NCBI GenBank assembly: GCA_016782885.1
Contig: JADHXQ010000028.1
Location: 1 to 46,634, forward strand
Origin: Phycisphaerae bacterium
GTDB taxonomy: Bacteria; Planctomycetota; Phycisphaerae; SM23-33
DNA length: 46,634 nt
Direction: 5' to 3'
In this document: in pieces, positions 26,970-36,064 of the stretch
How the letters are laid out: each line of letters opens with the position of its first letter
Position numbering within the stretch: the stretch's first letter is position 1
Notes under the pieces: generated by a model
Seen by the model: only the letters and a program-made list of their open reading frames with translations
Told to the model about the DNA's origin: nothing
Databases searched by the model: none
Position numbers and translations under genes: made by a program

Positions 26970-28514
26970 ATGAAGTTGAGAGAAATCACAATTGGTTTCG
27001 TAATGCTGCTGCTGGTCGCCGGTGCGCTTGCGGCGGCGGTCGATGACGAAACCGAAGCATTCATCCATGAGATTATCAAGGATGCACGCAGCGATCACCA
27101 GCGGTCCACTCTGCTCATGGAGGCCGTCTCTCTGGCCGATGGCAACAATAAGTTGAAGGCCGCCCTGTTGGAAAAGGCCGTGCAATACGGAATAAAGAGC
27201 CTCAGGACCACCGAGGATTGCAGCAAATTCCATGGCATCCTGGCCAATCTGGTGAAGACTGATACCGACAGGAAGCCCCATTGGTTGTACCAGCAGGCCA
27301 CCGTCTACCGCCGCTGGTGGATGCTGGAGAAATCTTCGACCACCAAACGGAAACTGGCCGAAAAAGCCGTCGCGTTGCTGACCGAGGCCGGTAGCGCCAG
27401 CGCCGCCAAGGGCGATTGGAAGGAGGCCTCGGGTTTCTTCAACGAGGCCAGATTGGCGGCTGTGGCCTACAAACTGCCCGATCCCAACGGGCTTCTGGGC
27501 TACATACGGTCGGCGTCGTATATCCACAAGGCCCAGGAGAAGATCGCCGATCATATCGAGACTCTCAAAAAAACTCCCGCCGATCTCGACGCGCGGTCGT
27601 CTCTGGTAGTAACTCTGGTAACGGTGATGGACGATCCGGCCGGAGCGATGAAGTACATCAACGAGGATGTCGATCAGAGGTTCCGGACATTTGTTCCGAT
27701 GGCGGCCAAGGACCTCTCCGAACTGCCTGTCGATGCCTGCAGGAATCTGGGCGACTGGTATTTCAAGGAGTTGTCCAAGAGCGCCGTCGCGGTGGTGAAA
27801 TCCAGAATGCTCGTCCGCGCCAAGGCCTGTTACCAGCGCGGGCTGGAATTGCACACCGGGGCTGACGTTACCTTCGCGGTGTTGAAACTGAGCCTCTCGC
27901 AGATCAAGTCGGACCAGGCCAAGTTGGGAAACGTCGATCCGCTGGTGTGTGCGTACTGTTCTGGAACCGGGAAGATGCCCTGCCCGGCCTGCATGATCGA
28001 CGGTCAGGCCACCGGATTGCGGAAATGCTATTACTGCAAGGGCACCGGGCGGGTCAAGTGCCGTACATGCGGGGGAACGTGGCGTCAAAAATGTTCACAC
28101 TGCTCGGGTCGCGGTAAAATTGCCACCGGGAGAGAGCGGCGCGGCGGCGCCTACTACACGATTTACTCGAAGTGTCGCACGTGCGACGGCAGTGGTGTAA
28201 CGCATCGCTCGCGATACGGGTCGACACGTGCGGGCCCGTGTCCTACTTGCAGCAAACAGAAACCCGAACTCAGGGGGACCTCCGCCTGCTCGAATTGCGG
28301 CGGTAAGGGCGGCTCGGGGGCGTGCAGGACCTGCGGCGGAGCGAAAGTCGTCCCATGCACACACTGCGACGCGGGTCGCAGGATGTCCCGGTCAAGAACC
28401 GGCAGTGCTTACCGTAAGAAAAGTTCCCAGCCTCCAAAGAGTTCGACGTCCTCGACACGCCGGAAAGATTCGGACCGTCCAAAACCACGGCGGAAGACAG
28501 AAGATTCGAACTGA
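26970..28514 (+). CDS. Secreted helical protein with ten CxxC motifs (tandem copy 2)
   Basis: The 514-residue protein is a paralog of the gene just upstream. Shared landmarks are DDETEAFIHEIIKDARSDHQRS, LMEAVSLADGNNKLKAALLE, VQYGIKSLRT, AAKGDWKEASGFFNEAR, and DDPAGAMKYINEDVDQRF. Ten CxxC motifs follow near the C-terminus (CAYC, CPAC, CYYC, CRTC, CSHC, CRTC, CPTC, CSNC, CRTC, CTHC), again in a DnaJ-zinc-finger-like context such as CSGRGK. A basic, Ser/Lys-rich tail of about 50 residues is unique to this copy. A signal peptide covers residues about 1-24. The ATG at 26970 was chosen because it gives that signal and lies after the promoter; the ribosome site is poor. It converges with the protease gene after 61 bases. 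Function unknown. Confidence 0.7.
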   Translation: MKLREITIGFVMLLLVAGALAAAVDDETEAFIHEIIKDARSDHQRSTLLMEAVSLADGNNKLKAALLEKAVQYGIKSLRTTEDCSKFHGILANLVKTDTDRKPHWLYQQATVYRRWWMLEKSSTTKRKLAEKAVALLTEAGSASAAKGDWKEASGFFNEARLAAVAYKLPDPNGLLGYIRSASYIHKAQEKIADHIETLKKTPADLDARSSLVVTLVTVMDDPAGAMKYINEDVDQRFRTFVPMAAKDLSELPVDACRNLGDWYFKELSKSAVAVVKSRMLVRAKACYQRGLELHTGADVTFAVLKLSLSQIKSDQAKLGNVDPLVCAYCSGTGKMPCPACMIDGQATGLRKCYYCKGTGRVKCRTCGGTWRQKCSHCSGRGKIATGRERRGGAYYTIYSKCRTCDGSGVTHRSRYGSTRAGPCPTCSKQKPELRGTSACSNCGGKGGSGACRTCGGAKVVPCTHCDAGRRMSRSRTGSAYRKKSSQPPKSSTSSTRRKDSDRPKPRRKTEDSN

Positions 28515-28575
28515 TCGCTTTGCAGAGAGCTTCCAAGCCGATCGGGCCGGCCGGCGGTTGAATGGGGCGGTAAAG

Positions 28576-29583
28576 TTACTTGACCTCCGCCAGGCGAATC
28601 TTGACCTCCCGCGGCGGTTTACCGATCGGTTCGATCACCTTCAGCGCGACCCGATCGCCAGGTTTCCTGGATTGTACGATTTCCAGAAGCTTATCGAGGT
28701 ATATGACTTGCTTCCCGTCGATTTCCATGATCAGCGTCTCGTGTGTCATTCCCGCCTTGTCCAACGGTCCGCCCTTGTTCACTCGCGGCGTGACGATACC
28801 TTGCGTTCCATTTGGCAGGCGGGCGATGAATCCCTGGCTTTGGGTCCAGAGTTCTTCCATTGCCGCGCCCATAGTAGCCACTTTGCGGTCGCCTCCCTCA
28901 GCCAGCAGCTTTGCTATCGCATCTGCCGGCGCCGCGAAAGCGATTCCCACCGGAGATTTGTCGGTGTTGTTCAGGTATCCGCTCTGGACGCCCACGACCC
29001 GTCCGCGCGAGTCGGTCCAGCATCCGCCCGACGACCCGACCGGTGAGGCGCCGTCTATGTAGATGCACCGAATGTAGCATCCAAGGGCCGCCTGCCAGCA
29101 GTACGACGGTCTGGCCCTTGCCACCGAACCCTTTAGCACCAGACCGTGACGCCATATCGGTGAACTGGAGAGCATTACCTCCGATAGTGGTTCCGGCAGG
29201 CGGGGGGCTATCTCGAGGTACGGATACTTCCGGTTCTTACCGACCACACGAAGCAGCGCCAGATCGTGCCCGCGGTCGGTCGCGATCCGCCTTGCCGTCA
29301 GGCGACCAACCACCGGAGAGACGATCTCGATATGCTTACCCTTGTCCTTGACCACGTGACAGGCCGTCAGGACCACACCGTCGGAACTGACGAAGCACCC
29401 CGACCCGGTCATCCGCCCGTTGACCAGTATCTCGACCGACGCTCGCTGCAGCCTGGTGTAAAGCGACTCGGGGGCGGGCGCCTTGCGATCCGCCTCGGCC
29501 CCGCCAACGGACATATACCCGACCGCAAGTGCGACAAAGGTAGCGGTGAAAACGCAGATTCGACCAACCATTCCCAGTCTCAT
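28576..29583 (-). CDS. HtrA/DegP-like serine protease with PDZ domain
   Basis: The 335-residue exported protease probably acts in the periplasm on damaged or misfolded proteins. After a signal or anchor segment (residues about 1-30), the trypsin-like domain shows the triad His76 (TACHVV), Asp107 (GHDLALL) and Ser185 (GSSGG). A C-terminal PDZ-like region of about 90 residues follows, with GPLDKAGMTHETLIMEIDG. This single-PDZ layout is like DegS. GCYIRCIYIDGASPVG contains extra cysteines not typical of the family. The ATG at 29583 has GGAG upstream and a signal peptide; an upstream frame extension to 29640 is rejected. It has its own promoter, back to back with that of the second PQQ gene. Confidence 0.85.
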   Translation of the reverse strand: MRLGMVGRICVFTATFVALAVGYMSVGGAEADRKAPAPESLYTRLQRASVEILVNGRMTGSGCFVSSDGVVLTACHVVKDKGKHIEIVSPVVGRLTARRIATDRGHDLALLRVVGKNRKYPYLEIAPRLPEPLSEVMLSSSPIWRHGLVLKGSVARARPSYCWQAALGCYIRCIYIDGASPVGSSGGCWTDSRGRVVGVQSGYLNNTDKSPVGIAFAAPADAIAKLLAEGGDRKVATMGAAMEELWTQSQGFIARLPNGTQGIVTPRVNKGGPLDKAGMTHETLIMEIDGKQVIYLDKLLEIVQSRKPGDRVALKVIEPIGKPPREVKIRLAEVK

Positions 29584-29625
29584 GATAATTCTCCAATCGG
29601 CAGGGATACCCCGCCATTGGCGAGC

Positions 29626-29654
29626 AAGATACCACACCAACCATCACCACGCAA
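29626..29654 (-). promoter_or_regulatory. Putative sigma70 promoter for the HtrA-like protease
   Basis: On the minus strand TTGCGT, 17 bases, TATCTT. The -10 lies about 43 bases before the ATG at 29583. It is divergent from the promoter at 29676-29705. Confidence 0.5.
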
Positions 29655-29675
29655 TCGGCTTACGGTTTTCGGCGC

Positions 29676-29705
29676 TTGTCTTGGCTAGGGGGTTGCTGGT
29701 ATTCT
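29676..29705 (+). promoter_or_regulatory. Putative sigma70 promoter for the second methyltransferase/PQQ gene
   Basis: TTGTCT, 18 bases, TATTCT, with the -10 about 57 bases before the ATG at 29763. Confidence 0.45.
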
Positions 29706-29762
29706 AAACGCCAAATTGCCCACGCATGTCTCTTGGCGCGTTTCTGTTTCTGGAGATGAACG

Positions 29763-32700
29763 ATGAATAACCGGAAAGTCGCATTTGTCTCAATTTCGCT
29801 GCTCCTGACAGCACTAAGTTCCACACGTGCCGGGGAGTATGAAGCCGAGTTGCTCGCCGGGGCGGGAATATCCGGCGGTGTGGCGGTGCATTTGGGCTGT
29901 GGCGATGGCAAGTTCACCGCCGCTCTCCACACGAGCGACCGCCTGCTGGTTTGCGGGCTGGACACCGACGCGGTCGCCGTCGCCAAAGCCCAAAAGCATA
30001 TCGACTCGCTCGGGCTTTACGGGAAGGTCGCCGCGGAACGCTACGACGGTAAGAATCTGCCCTACGGCGACAATATCGTTAACCTGGTCGTTATCGACTC
30101 GCCCTCGGGCGTTACCGCCAAAGAGATTGTCCGCGTGCTGACTCCAGGCGGCGTGGCCCTGATCAAGTCCGATTCCACGCTGCTGAAAACGTCGAAGCTC
30201 AAACCGGGCGGGAAGACGGGTAAGATGACCAAATACATCAAGCCCTGGCCCAAAGAGATCGATCAATGGACCCATTTCCTGTATGACGCCTCGGGCAACG
30301 CGGTCAGCAAGGACAGGAAGGTCGGGCATCCCCGCCGATTGCAATGGTGGGCCCCGCCCAAGCACTCCCGCCATCACGATGCACTCGCCAGCCTCAGCGC
30401 TATGACATCGAGCAAGGGACGCCTGTTCTACATCTACGATGAAGGTTCGATATCCGTAGTCCACCGCCCGCCTCACTGGAAGCTCATCGCCCGCGACGCC
30501 TTCAACGGCAAACTGCTCTGGAAGCGCTCCATCGGGACCTGGATGACGCACCTGTACAACTTCCGCGCCGGACCGCAACAGCTCCCGCGCCGCCTGGTCT
30601 CCGTCGGCGACAGCGTCTACGTGACGCTTGGCTTCGACGCCCCGGTAATAAAGCTCGACGCGGCCACCGGCAAAACGCTGATGACCTACAAGGGCTCGGA
30701 TAAGACCGAAGAACTCATCTGCCACAACGGAACCCTGCTCGTGGTGACAGGCGATCCGAACATATTGATAGACAAATCAGACAAGTGCTTCGGATACTGG
30801 CAGTTGACCGTAGGCGACAAAGCCACCGTTAAAAAGTCGATAGTCGCTTACGACGCCAAGGGCGGTAAGAAGCTCTGGACAGTAGAGGGAGAAAATCTCA
30901 AACACATTACTCCCTTGTCGCTCTGCGCCCGGGGTGACAGTGTTTTCTATCTCGATAACGCCCAACTCCACTGCCTGAGCGCCGAAACCGGCAAGCAGCG
31001 ATGGGCCTCTGAGTTCAAAACCGAAGGCCAGTTCATCCGCAGCTACGCCCCGACCATTGTCGCCCGCGATGATGTAATCATGTGCCTGACCTGGGACCGA
31101 CTGCATGGGTTTTCGGTCAAGGATGGAAAAAGCATCTGGAAAAACAAGGGTTCGATAGGCTTCGGTTCGCCCGGCGACCTGTTCGTTATAGGCTCGAAGG
31201 CCTGGACCCTCCCGATGCGCAAGTCGATCTGGCGCGGGAGCAGGACTAACAAGAACGGGATAGTCACCACCGGCGTGAACATACCCGGCGAGAATTTCCT
31301 CAACCAGGCCAAGACCGGCGCAGGCGTGGACGTAAAGACCGGCGAGATCACCGACGAGCTGCCCTTCGCGCGCAACCAGCATCACCATCGCTGCTACCGG
31401 AACAAAGCCACCGAAAAATACATCCTCGTCGGGCACAGCGGTATCCAACTCGTCGATCCCAAGACGAAGAAGAGCGCGACGAACCAGTGGGTCCGCGGAA
31501 TCTGCCAGTACGGAATCATGCCCGCCAACGGTTACATCTACGTTCCGCCGGACCCCTGCCAGTGCTACAGCGCTATGAAGATCAACGGGTTCTTCGCGCT
31601 CATGGAGAGCAGCTCGGCCGACGCTATCAAGACCACCCCGGCTTTGGAGAAAGGCCCCGCCTGGTCAGATGTGTCAGGGCGAAAAGATTCTCCATCGCCC
31701 GATGTCCTGAGTTGGAAAGACGGCTGGCCGACATATCGGGGCGATATCTCGCGCAGCGGTTCCGCCAAATGCGAAATCGGCGACAAGCTTACCCGCAAAT
31801 GGGAAGCCGAACTCGGCGACAACCTCACCGCCCCGGTGATCGCCGGCGACAAGGTGATCGTCGCACAAAAGGATGCCTACACCGTCCACTGCCTCGCCCG
31901 CGCGGACGGCAAGGCGAAATGGAAATACCTTGCCGCCGGACCGATCGATTCTCCGCCCACCATCTACAAGGGCCTGTGCGTTGTAGGGTGCAGTGACGGA
32001 TCGGTCTATTGCATCAGTGCATCCGACGGGCGCCTCGCCTGGCGGTTCAAGGTATCCGCTGTGGAGCGACGCATAGGTTCTGGCAACCGGCTCGAATCTC
32101 CGCAGCCCGTCAGCGGAAGCGTGCTGGTGATGGACGATGTGGCGTATTTTGCCGCCGGGCGTTCATCATACCTCGACGGCGGTATTCGCCTCTACGGTCT
32201 GGATGTCTGGACGGGAAAGCAGCTTCACAGTCGTGTTATCGCATCGGGCCATTGGGGCGACTCGGCGCCCAAGGGCAGGGGCGGGGGGGCGCTCGTCGAT
32301 ATCCTGATTTCGGACGGAAACACGATCGCGATGCGTGAGATGCGTATGAGCAAGACTCTTCAAACCGGCGGGAAGGGGGGCAAGACGATCGTTTCATCTA
32401 CCGGTCTGCTCGACAGCACCTGGTTCCATCGCAAGGGCTGGAAGTACCAGAAAGTCGCCGGACAATTGGTGGCGCACAACGACGGGGTGACGGTGGGCGT
32501 GGGCAATCCCTACACCAGGCTGAAGCACATACGCAAGAACCAAGCCGCCAAGTACAAGCAGGACGGGCACCTGCACCAGAAGTTCACCCGCTACGAAAAG
32601 GACTTCTTCGTATTCGGCTCGAAGATATCCGCCGTCGGGAAAAAGAAGCCCGCCCAGGGACCCGCCGCCACCTCCTGGTCAATCGAAGAGATGATCCAGC

Positions 32701-32963
32701 CTCGCGCAATGGTCCTGACCGGCAAGAAGCTGCTGCTGGCCGGCTGGTTAGATTCGATGGAGATCGAGTTAAAAACCGGCCGCCCAAAGAACCCAGCCAA
32801 TCCCGACCCGCACGAGTCAGTCCTGCAGGTCTATTCGACAGATGACGGCAAGCGCACAGGCCAATACAAACTAGAAAGCGACCCGGTCTTCGACGGTGCA
32901 GCCGCAGCCTACGGGCAGTTGTTCATCTCGCTGAAGAACGGGAAACTGCTGTGTATGGACTGA
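29763..32963 (+). CDS. Secreted methyltransferase-like domain fused to PQQ-type beta-propeller (copy 2)
   Basis: The 1066-residue paralog of the protein at 4339-7596 has the same order. A signal peptide (ends near SSTRAG) is followed by a methyltransferase-like domain with VAVHLGCGDGKFTAAL (near residue 40), VCGLDTDAVAVAKAQ and IVRVLTPGGVALIK, then a long propeller region (KLLWKRSIGTW, AKWKYLAAGP). The SAM-binding glycine motif is better preserved here (GCGDG) than in copy 1 (GCRDG). HHRCYRNKATEKY and CQYGIMPANGYIYVPPDPCQC are shared almost exactly with copy 1. GGAG precedes the ATG. It probably forms its own transcription unit. The location outside the cytoplasm argues against ordinary methyl transfer. 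Ligand and partner are unknown. Confidence 0.8.
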   Translation: MNNRKVAFVSISLLLTALSSTRAGEYEAELLAGAGISGGVAVHLGCGDGKFTAALHTSDRLLVCGLDTDAVAVAKAQKHIDSLGLYGKVAAERYDGKNLPYGDNIVNLVVIDSPSGVTAKEIVRVLTPGGVALIKSDSTLLKTSKLKPGGKTGKMTKYIKPWPKEIDQWTHFLYDASGNAVSKDRKVGHPRRLQWWAPPKHSRHHDALASLSAMTSSKGRLFYIYDEGSISVVHRPPHWKLIARDAFNGKLLWKRSIGTWMTHLYNFRAGPQQLPRRLVSVGDSVYVTLGFDAPVIKLDAATGKTLMTYKGSDKTEELICHNGTLLVVTGDPNILIDKSDKCFGYWQLTVGDKATVKKSIVAYDAKGGKKLWTVEGENLKHITPLSLCARGDSVFYLDNAQLHCLSAETGKQRWASEFKTEGQFIRSYAPTIVARDDVIMCLTWDRLHGFSVKDGKSIWKNKGSIGFGSPGDLFVIGSKAWTLPMRKSIWRGSRTNKNGIVTTGVNIPGENFLNQAKTGAGVDVKTGEITDELPFARNQHHHRCYRNKATEKYILVGHSGIQLVDPKTKKSATNQWVRGICQYGIMPANGYIYVPPDPCQCYSAMKINGFFALMESSSADAIKTTPALEKGPAWSDVSGRKDSPSPDVLSWKDGWPTYRGDISRSGSAKCEIGDKLTRKWEAELGDNLTAPVIAGDKVIVAQKDAYTVHCLARADGKAKWKYLAAGPIDSPPTIYKGLCVVGCSDGSVYCISASDGRLAWRFKVSAVERRIGSGNRLESPQPVSGSVLVMDDVAYFAAGRSSYLDGGIRLYGLDVWTGKQLHSRVIASGHWGDSAPKGRGGGALVDILISDGNTIAMREMRMSKTLQTGGKGGKTIVSSTGLLDSTWFHRKGWKYQKVAGQLVAHNDGVTVGVGNPYTRLKHIRKNQAAKYKQDGHLHQKFTRYEKDFFVFGSKISAVGKKKPAQGPAATSWSIEEMIQPRAMVLTGKKLLLAGWLDSMEIELKTGRPKNPANPDPHESVLQVYSTDDGKRTGQYKLESDPVFDGAAAAYGQLFISLKNGKLLCMD

Positions 32964-33003
32964 CGGTAGGTGCCAGGTTCTTGGTTTTAGGTCCTGGTTT
33001 CAC

Positions 33004-33020
33004 GGCGAAGCGTCTTCGCC
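33004..33020. terminator. Hairpin after the second PQQ gene
   Basis: GGCGAAG, three bases, CTTCGCC, 41 bases after the stop codon. There is no T run, so it may act as an RNA-stabilising or factor-assisted end rather than an intrinsic terminator. Confidence 0.3.
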
Positions 33021-33125
33021 TGGCGGCTTACCCGATGTTCTTCGGGACTTCCGCTTATGCTCCAGCGTCGTGACAAGCCGTCGTCTCAAACCAGACCAGG
33101 TCGTGGCTCAACATACAGAGAGGGC

Positions 33126-33153
33126 TTGCCTGCCGCACTGCGTTGGATATAAT
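33126..33153 (+). promoter_or_regulatory. Putative sigma70 promoter for the MJ0042 protein gene
   Basis: TTGCCT, 16 bases, TATAAT. The -10 lies downstream of an alternative upstream start at 33143, which supports the ATG at 33248. Confidence 0.55.
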
Positions 33154-33247
33154 CACGGTAGAAGCCCCCGAAAGCCGCGAGGGCGAGAAGCTGTGGCGGG
33201 CGGCAAATCACCGCGAAGCGAAACGTCGGTTATATGGAGAGCGAACG

Positions 33248-34570
33248 ATGATTACAGCGAAGTGTCCCTCCTGCCAGGTAACAGTCCGCGGTCCGGACCA
33301 CGTGGCCGGAAAAAAGGTCAAGTGCGGCAAGTGTCAGACTATCTTCCAGTTTCCCCAGCCGGCTCCCCCCGCCGGTTCGCCGCCGGCCGCTCAGCAGGCG
33401 GCGCCCCAACCGGCGCCCCAGGTGGCTCCACAGGCGCCCGGACGCCCGCAATCGCCGTCAAAGGCGCCGGCGCGCAAGGTCCGGCGCGCCGCTCGGGCCA
33501 AAGGCGGGAAGAAGAAGCTGATACTTTTCGGTTCGATAGGCGCCGCGGCGATAGTGCTGGTGCTTCTTTTGGTCGTCTTTGTTCCGAAGATGTTCGGTGG
33601 TTCTTCGTCGGCGATGATCGGGCAGTACGCATCGGCAGATACGTTCGCTGTGGCGAGCATCGATATCCAGAACATCATCAAGAGCGATCTGTACGAGAAG
33701 CTCGGTCTGAAGGAGTTAGTCGACAAGGGGATGTCGGACGCTCCGATAAAGCTCAAGCCTGAAGATGTCTCGGCGTTTGTGGTTCTCCTGGACAAGCCTC
33801 TGCCCGGTAAAAAATTCAGGCCGGAGCCCACGATCGTAGTCCGCACGATGAAAGACACGCCGTTCAAAGAAATGCTGGTTCCGCAGCTGGCGGTGAACGT
33901 CAAAGAGCATGAAGGTGTAGAATACCTCGCTCTCGGCGGGGAAAGCATGCTGGTAAAGACCGACACCGCCACTATCTGCATGCTCCAGAGGGGGGGCATC
34001 GACGCGATGAAGAAACTTATCTCGCGCCTCAAGGGTGGCGCCACTGAGGCGCTCAACGAGTCCCTGCGTTCGGCGATGGACCGGGTCTCCGGCGAGGCCA
34101 GTTTCGTGGCGATGTATATGCCCGATGCCCTGAAAGGCGAGATCGCCAAAGGGCCTCCCATAATCTCCTCGATCAAGGGCGGCGGGCTGGGATTCTCGAT
34201 CGCTTCAGGTGTCGAGTTGAAGGTCGCGGCGGCGTTTTCGGAAGATAAAGACGCTGAAACGGCCCTCAAACTGGTCGAAGGCGCCAAGGCCATGGGGCTC
34301 CTCACGATCAAGCAGATGGCCGCCGACGCCGAGGACAATGATGTCAAGTCCGTCATGGAAGTCGTCGCCAAGACCCTCGATGCCGTCAAAATCAGGCAGG
34401 ACGGCAGCGAACTGCTCGCCGATGCAAGCCTCGCCGGTGGTGACATTATGCTGGTCAAGGACAAGTTCCCCAAGGTCATGGCCGCGATGATGAGCGGCGG
34501 GCCTTCGACTACCGGCGGTAAACCCGCGGGCGATCCCTTCAGCGCGCTTATGGGAATCTTTGGGAAGTAG
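33248..34570 (+). CDS. MJ0042-type zinc-ribbon membrane-anchored protein
   Basis: The 440-residue protein starts with a zinc ribbon (Cys6, Cys9, Cys26, Cys29; CPSC...KCGKC) of the MJ0042 type, which is frequent in planctomycetes. A proline/alanine/glutamine-rich linker (PAPPAGSPPAAQQAAPQPAP) and a basic stretch follow. A single membrane segment (LILFGSIGAAAIVLVLLLVV) lies near residues 100-125. The remaining 310 residues are probably outside the membrane and have no recognised fold; SMLVKTDTATICMLQRGG and SFVAMYMPDALKGEI are typical stretches. The zinc ribbon would face the cytoplasm and the large domain the periplasm, so a signalling or envelope role is possible. GGAGA lies just before the ATG. 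Function unknown. Confidence 0.7.
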   Translation: MITAKCPSCQVTVRGPDHVAGKKVKCGKCQTIFQFPQPAPPAGSPPAAQQAAPQPAPQVAPQAPGRPQSPSKAPARKVRRAARAKGGKKKLILFGSIGAAAIVLVLLLVVFVPKMFGGSSSAMIGQYASADTFAVASIDIQNIIKSDLYEKLGLKELVDKGMSDAPIKLKPEDVSAFVVLLDKPLPGKKFRPEPTIVVRTMKDTPFKEMLVPQLAVNVKEHEGVEYLALGGESMLVKTDTATICMLQRGGIDAMKKLISRLKGGATEALNESLRSAMDRVSGEASFVAMYMPDALKGEIAKGPPIISSIKGGGLGFSIASGVELKVAAAFSEDKDAETALKLVEGAKAMGLLTIKQMAADAEDNDVKSVMEVVAKTLDAVKIRQDGSELLADASLAGGDIMLVKDKFPKVMAAMMSGGPSTTGGKPAGDPFSALMGIFGK

Positions 34571-34590
34571 CGGTTTGAATTCCGCCTTTT
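34569..34590 (+). terminator. Weak intrinsic terminator candidate
   Basis: GCGG, eight bases, CCGC then CTTTT, overlapping the stop codon of the MJ0042 gene. The stem is only four base pairs. Confidence 0.25.
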
Positions 34591-34696
34591 GCGATCTGAT
34601 GATAAATTGAAACCCCCGCGGGCCACCGTGCCGTGACATTGTCGTAACCGTCTGGCGTTGAACCGTCACAATTCTTTCCGGCGCGTCGGGATTAGG

Positions 34697-34725
34697 TTGT
34701 TGATTGCCCGCGATTGGACTAGAAT
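34697..34725 (+). promoter_or_regulatory. Putative sigma70 promoter for the TPR lipoprotein
   Basis: TTGTTG, 17 bases, TAGAAT. The surrounding GATTGGACTAGAATC resembles GATTGGATTATAATC before the truncated paralog, so the promoter region seems duplicated along with the gene. Confidence 0.5.
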
Positions 34726-34775
34726 CGCCGCATGTCGCATGCACATAGAAACAGCGATAGGGAAAGGGAACAGAT

Positions 34776-35960
34776 ATGACTGGGAAACTAAAACAATTGC
34801 GGGGCGGTTTTGCGGTCGGGTGTGTGGTTGTCGTGCTGTCCGGTTTCTTGTGCGGTTGCAGTTCCCGCAGGGGCCTTACCGGGTGCAAGACTGCCGCGGC
34901 CTGCTACAGAATGGGTCTTGCCCGTTTTAAAGAGGGCCAGTACGCCGATGCCATCGCCGCCTACCATAAAGCTGTCGCCCTCCAACCGGATCACTCGGCG
35001 GCGTACTACAGTATGGGCCTGGCCCACAGCAGGCTCAAGCAGTACAACGAAGCGGCTTCGGCCCTGAGCAAAGCCACCGCCATCAATCCGGATGACGCTG
35101 AGGCGTACTGCACGCTGGGCCTGGCTTACGGTACGCTCAAGCGATACCCCCAGGCCATCGCCGCCTTCAAGAAATCCCTCATCCTCAACCCGAATAACGC
35201 TCATGCGTACTACGCCATGGGCTTCTCCTGCGGAAAGCTTGGGCAATACGCCGAGGAGGTCGCGGCCTACAAGAATGCCACCACCATCAAACCGGATTAC
35301 GCCGAGGCGTACAACAATATGGGCCTGGCCTGCGGTAAGCTTGGACAATACACCGAGGCGGTCAGCGCCTTCAGGAAGGCCATCGCCCTCAAACCGGCTG
35401 ACGCCAGCGCACACTACAACATCGGCGTTATCTACCGCAACCTTGGGCGATACGCCGAGGCCATCGATGCCTACAAGAATGCGACCGCGATCAAACCGGA
35501 TTTCGCCAAGGCACACTATGGCGCCGGTTTCGCCTACAGCCACCTTGGATACCACATCGATGCCCTCGCGGCTTACAAGAAGGCCATCGCCGTCAAGCCT
35601 GATTACGCTGATGCGTACTACAACGTGGGCGTGGCGTACCACAGCCTTGAGCGATACACCCAGGCCATAACCGCCTACAGGAATGCCATCACCATCAAGC
35701 CGGGTTACGCCGAGGCGTACGGTAACGTGGGCGTTTCTTACTACAACCTCAAGCAATACGCCGACGCCGTCGCCGCCTGCCGCAAAGCCGTCGCCCTCAA
35801 GCCGGATTACCCTGACGCGTACTATAATATGGCTCTGGCCTACGAGAACCTCAAGCAGGACACGCTGGCCGTCACCGCTTTCAAGAAGGTCGTTGCCCTC
35901 GCACCAAAAGGGAGAACCTCCGACCTGGCGCGCGAAGGCATCCGCAGGCTTGGTGGATAG
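34776..35960 (+). CDS. TPR-repeat lipoprotein with ten repeats
   Basis: The 394-residue protein has a lipoprotein signal (VLSGFLCGC, with Cys28 as the likely lipidated residue). Ten consecutive 34-residue TPR motifs fill the protein, each close to AYYNMGLAYxxLKQYxxAIAAYKKAIALKPD. TPR stacks bind partner proteins or peptides, so an envelope scaffold role is likely; the partner is not evident. The 102-base coding repeats are near-identical in places (for example AAGAATGCCACC and AAGAATGCGACC), which suggests recent repeat expansion. A GGGAAAGGGAA purine stretch precedes the ATG. A truncated paralog follows at 36065. Confidence 0.85.
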   Translation: MTGKLKQLRGGFAVGCVVVVLSGFLCGCSSRRGLTGCKTAAACYRMGLARFKEGQYADAIAAYHKAVALQPDHSAAYYSMGLAHSRLKQYNEAASALSKATAINPDDAEAYCTLGLAYGTLKRYPQAIAAFKKSLILNPNNAHAYYAMGFSCGKLGQYAEEVAAYKNATTIKPDYAEAYNNMGLACGKLGQYTEAVSAFRKAIALKPADASAHYNIGVIYRNLGRYAEAIDAYKNATAIKPDFAKAHYGAGFAYSHLGYHIDALAAYKKAIAVKPDYADAYYNVGVAYHSLERYTQAITAYRNAITIKPGYAEAYGNVGVSYYNLKQYADAVAACRKAVALKPDYPDAYYNMALAYENLKQDTLAVTAFKKVVALAPKGRTSDLAREGIRRLGG

Positions 35961-36010
35961 GGATCGACGGCTGGCAGTTGGCAACGGTGAGAGGCAACGG
36001 CGGGAGTGAG

Positions 36011-36039
36011 TTGTCGATTCCCGGGGATTGGATTATAAT
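36011..36039 (+). promoter_or_regulatory. Strong sigma70 promoter for the truncated TPR gene
   Basis: TTGTCG, 17 bases, TATAAT, with the -10 about 26 bases before the ATG at 36065. It is the best -10 and spacing of this type in the window. Confidence 0.55.
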
Positions 36040-36064
36040 CATCGCGGATTGCAGGGAAACAAGC

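Noticed and set aside
26500..28400. DnaJ chaperone genes
   Set aside because: The CxxC arrays resemble the DnaJ zinc finger but there is no J domain or HPD motif, and the proteins have export signals.
33391..34626. Minus-strand open frame opposite the MJ0042 gene
   Set aside because: Ser/Ala-rich antisense product; the plus gene has a promoter, ribosome site, zinc ribbon and membrane segment.
34776..35960. CRISPR-like array suggested by regular repeats
   Set aside because: The units are 102 bases, contiguous and coding for TPR motifs, with no spacers.
34788..35984. Minus-strand frame with regular repeats opposite the TPR gene
   Set aside because: The regularity only mirrors the 102-base TPR units; the plus strand gives real TPR motifs and a lipobox.
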